NCBI GenBank assembly: GCA_035763085.1
Contig: DASUBV010000287.1
Coordinates: 1 to 6,865, forward strand
DNA: 6,865 nucleotides
Reading direction: 5' to 3'
Source of the DNA: DASUBV01 sp035763085
GTDB lineage: Bacteria; Actinomycetota; Actinomycetes; Streptosporangiales; Streptosporangiaceae
The notes below the pieces were generated by a model. It ran no database searches. It was given only the letters and a program-made list of their open reading frames with translations, and had not been told where the DNA came from. Of this stretch, positions 5,443 through 6,865 are shown one piece after another. Position 1 is the stretch's first letter. Each line of letters begins with the position of its first letter. A program made the translations under genes and the position numbers.

Positions 5443-6222
5443 TTAGCGGTGCTGGCCGCGCTGGCCGACGTAGCTGGCGAAGGCGACGGTGTTGCCCAGG
5501 TAGTGGCCGGTCCGCGGGTCGAACTCGCCGCCGCAGGTGACCAGGCGCAGGGTCGGCCAGCTGGTGTACCCGTACACCCGGGAGGTGGGGAACCGGGTCT
5601 TCAGGTACAACGCCACCGAGTAGGTCTCGAAGACCGCGGTGCGGCCGTTGCGGAGCCGCACGAAGATCCGGTTTCCTGGCCGCAGGTCGCCCAGCTTGTA
5701 GAAGATGGCCGGGCCCACGCCGTCGGCGTCGACGTGGCCCAGGATGACGGCAGCGCCCGGCTCGCCGGGGGTGGGCCCGCGGTCATACCAGCTGGTCACG
5801 AACGGCGTCTTGAGCGGCGGGACGGCGATGCTGCCGTCCGGGTTGAGCCCGCGGGCGATGATCTTCGCGCTCACCCCGATGGCCGGGATCTCGATGCTGG
5901 CCGGGTCGGCGGCCGGGACCCGGTGCGCGGCGGCCCGGGACTGGCTGCCGGGCAGGTCGCGTGGCGACAGGCCGGGGCGCCCGGCGGCCCAGGCGGGCGG
6001 CAGCGGCGGCGGCGACCAGCGCAGGGTGTTACGGCCGATGAGGGCGACCACGATGCCGCTGCCGATCAGCGTGACGGCGATCAGGTTGAGCCAGGAGATG
6101 CCGGGGCTGCGGCTGCCGTCCGCCCGGCGGCTGCGCATGCGACGGCCGTTGTGCGGCGGGCCGTCCATCTGGCTGCCGTTCAGCCCGGGGTCAGGCATCT
6201 GGGCGCTTCCGGACGACGGCAC
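5443..6222 (-). CDS. Class F sortase (membrane-anchored transpeptidase)
   Basis: This 259-residue protein has the layout of an actinobacterial class F sortase, an extracytoplasmic cysteine transpeptidase that cuts sorting signals and links proteins to the wall. A cytoplasmic N-terminus (1-41) is polar and basic. One membrane span lies at about 42-63, followed by a Pro-rich linker (70-105). The sortase barrel (about 107-255) has SIEIPAIGVSAKI, the catalytic His in ILGHVD (H163), FPTSRVYG (211-218) and the catalytic Cys in LRLVTCGGEFD (C230). The closing segment reads RTGHYLGN, so the usual Arg partner is uncertain; R237 is the nearest candidate. The GTG at 6222 gives the longest frame but has no ribosome binding site. 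An ATG at 6198 has GGAAG (6206-6210), seven bases upstream, and may be the true start (251 residues). No LPXTG-type substrate lies in the window. Confidence 0.9.
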   Translation of the reverse strand: MPSSGSAQMPDPGLNGSQMDGPPHNGRRMRSRRADGSRSPGISWLNLIAVTLIGSGIVVALIGRNTLRWSPPPLPPAWAAGRPGLSPRDLPGSQSRAAAHRVPAADPASIEIPAIGVSAKIIARGLNPDGSIAVPPLKTPFVTSWYDRGPTPGEPGAAVILGHVDADGVGPAIFYKLGDLRPGNRIFVRLRNGRTAVFETYSVALYLKTRFPTSRVYGYTSWPTLRLVTCGGEFDPRTGHYLGNTVAFASYVGQRGQHR

Positions 6223-6239
6223 GGCCGGGCTCGCGGCCA

Positions 6240-6266
6240 GCCTGGCCAGGTGCCCGGCCAGGCACC
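6240..6266 (-). promoter_or_regulatory. Competing hairpins just upstream of the sortase start
   Basis: GCCTGGCC (6240-6247) pairs perfectly with GGCCAGGC (6256-6263). The overlapping pair GGTGCC (6249-6254) and GGCACC (6261-6266) excludes it. Both would form in the sortase leader, starting 18-27 bases ahead of the GTG at 6222. They could limit or switch ribosome access, or they may simply reflect GC-rich sequence. I found no clear sortase promoter upstream. Confidence 0.3.
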
Positions 6267-6390
6267 CGGCGCTCCGTGCAGTGCAGCATCAGACCCCCGC
6301 AGCCCAGCGACCTGTCGCACGGCTTCCTTCCCGTGCCCTCCCGGGTTAAGCCGTGCCGCAGGGTGAGGCGCGGGACCGCCGGTGGGTGAG

Positions 6391-6549
6391 GTCAGGCGGC
6401 CAGGGGTGAAGCCGCGCAGTCAAGGGTAAAGCCGGGCAGCCAGAGGTAAAGCCGGGCAGCCAGGAGTGTCAGGGGAAGGAGCCGGGCAGTCTGCAGCGAA
6501 GGCGGGCAGTCATGGGTGTCAGCGGAAAACCCGGACAGCCATGCGTAAG
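6391..6549 (+). repeat. Imperfect tandem repeat array, unit about 20 bases
   Basis: Seven consecutive units follow a consensus close to GCCGGGCAGYCAGRGGTAAA. They start at 6391, 6411, 6431, 6451, 6481, 6501 and 6530. Lengths are 20, 20, 20, 30, 20, 29 and 20. The two long units carry an extra stretch containing GTGT, CAG and then GGAA. The two most similar units (6411-6430 and 6431-6450) differ at four positions. More degenerate units may extend left to about 6350 and right to 6560. The unit length is not a multiple of three, so this is not a protein repeat, and there are no unique spacers as in CRISPR. The array lies between the partial gene ending at 6562 and the sortase, within the 340-base gap 6223-6561. 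Its role is unknown: it could be a cluster of regulator sites, a transcript end structure or a slippage product. Confidence 0.75.
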
Positions 6550-6561
6550 GCGGGGCGCCCG

Positions 6562-6865
6562 CTAGCGGCGCAGGGCGCCTTCCGGCATGCCGCTGGCGGA
6601 AGCCGGGGTCCGGCCAGCCGCCGGCGCCAGCACTCCGGTCCGGACCGCGTCCGCGGCCAGCACTCCGAACAGGTAGAAGCAGGCCGACTCCTCGTCGGAG
6701 AAGACGCGGACCTCGTGCCGGGCCCCGCCGGCCGAGCTGAAGACCTCGAACCCCTCGGGGGTTTCCAGCAGGCACATGGCGCCGTCCACCTCCTCGCCGA
6801 CCGAGTAGGAGCCGGCCGGGATGGCAGCCTGGCTGGCCAGCTCGCTGAACAGTCGCTCGGTAGCC
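6562..6865 (-). CDS. Uncharacterised small protein, N-terminus beyond the window edge
   Basis: The minus-strand frame ending at TAG (6562-6564) stays open to the right edge, giving at least 101 codons. Near the edge it reads TERLFSELASQAAIPAGSY, and then SVGEEVDGAMCLLETPEGF. The core continues with EVFSSAGG, EVRVFSDEESACFYLFGVL and AADAVRTGVL, ending in a low-complexity Ala/Pro/Ser/Arg tail. The acidic-aromatic core, with a Tyr-containing turn, a wrapped strand and DEE-A-FYL, resembles small actinobacterial proteins of unknown function; some of these sit beside secreted or toxin-like genes. That comparison is from memory and weak. An internal GTG at 6789 would give 75 residues, but conserved-looking sequence lies upstream of it, so the real start is probably outside the window. 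No signal peptide or membrane span is visible. I do not assign a function. Confidence 0.7.
   Translation of the reverse strand, partial: ATERLFSELASQAAIPAGSYSVGEEVDGAMCLLETPEGFEVFSSAGGARHEVRVFSDEESACFYLFGVLAADAVRTGVLAPAAGRTPASASGMPEGALRR

Noticed and set aside
5335..6366. Plus-strand open frame of 343 codons
   Set aside because: It runs antisense through the whole sortase gene. The product is a low-complexity Gly/Ala/Arg/Val sequence with no domain, and the sortase frame has clear catalytic motifs.
6391..6549. CRISPR array
   Set aside because: Units are contiguous, imperfect and about 20 bases long, with no unique spacers between them and no cas genes nearby.
6392..6775. Minus-strand 127-codon frame with Leu-rich end across the array
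   Set aside because: It reads the partial gene and then the array in the wrong frame. The apparent Leu/Trp pattern only reflects translated repeats whose period is not a multiple of three.
1..6865. Horizontal transfer island or mobile element
   Set aside because: I saw no transposase, integrase, tRNA or flanking repeats, and codon use looks uniform across the genes.

Overview
This window is high-GC bacterial DNA, almost certainly from an actinomycete. The evidence is the very GC-rich third codon positions, GTG starts beside strong Shine-Dalgarno sites, and family members typical of that class: a GAIDFA-type XdhC, a MocA-like cytidylyltransferase, a class F sortase and a secreted protein with two peptidoglycan-binding domains. 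The sequence alone does not resolve the genus. I see no phage, transposase, CRISPR, tRNA or rRNA sequence, so this looks like ordinary chromosome.

Layout from left to right: (1) xdhC (50-1183, +) and a mocA-like gene (1252-1857, +) encode accessory proteins for molybdenum hydroxylases of the CO dehydrogenase/xanthine oxidase family. The enzyme they serve is not in the window. (2) A 188-base convergent gap (1858-2045) holds short direct repeats, two hairpins and a doubtful 26-codon frame. (3) An aldose 1-epimerase-like gene lies on the minus strand (2046-2978). (4) A 202-base divergent gap is followed by a family III (CaiB/BaiF) CoA-transferase (3181-4368, +). (5) A convergent gap holds two strong hairpins, the second followed by TTTT. 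(6) A secreted protein with two peptidoglycan-binding domains lies on the minus strand (4524-5078). Behind it is an AT-richer leader with the best promoter in the window (TTGACG, 18 bases, TAGCTT). (7) A class F sortase lies on the minus strand (5443-6222). (8) A gap of about 340 bases contains an imperfect tandem array with a unit of about 20 bases (6391-6549). (9) A small uncharacterised protein on the minus strand (6562-6865) runs off the right edge.

The genes form small independent units rather than one pathway. xdhC and mocA belong together functionally: one handles and inserts the molybdenum cofactor, the other makes its cytosine dinucleotide form. The PG-binding protein and the sortase both act outside the membrane at the cell wall and share a strand. 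However, a 364-base gap and an internal promoter separate them, and the PG-binding protein has no sorting signal. The epimerase and the CoA-transferase are metabolic genes with no visible link.

I found no convincing new multi-gene system. The least explained element is the tandem array upstream of the sortase. Next are the sortase leader, which has competing hairpins, and the PG-binding gene, which has two in-frame starts that each carry a ribosome binding site.
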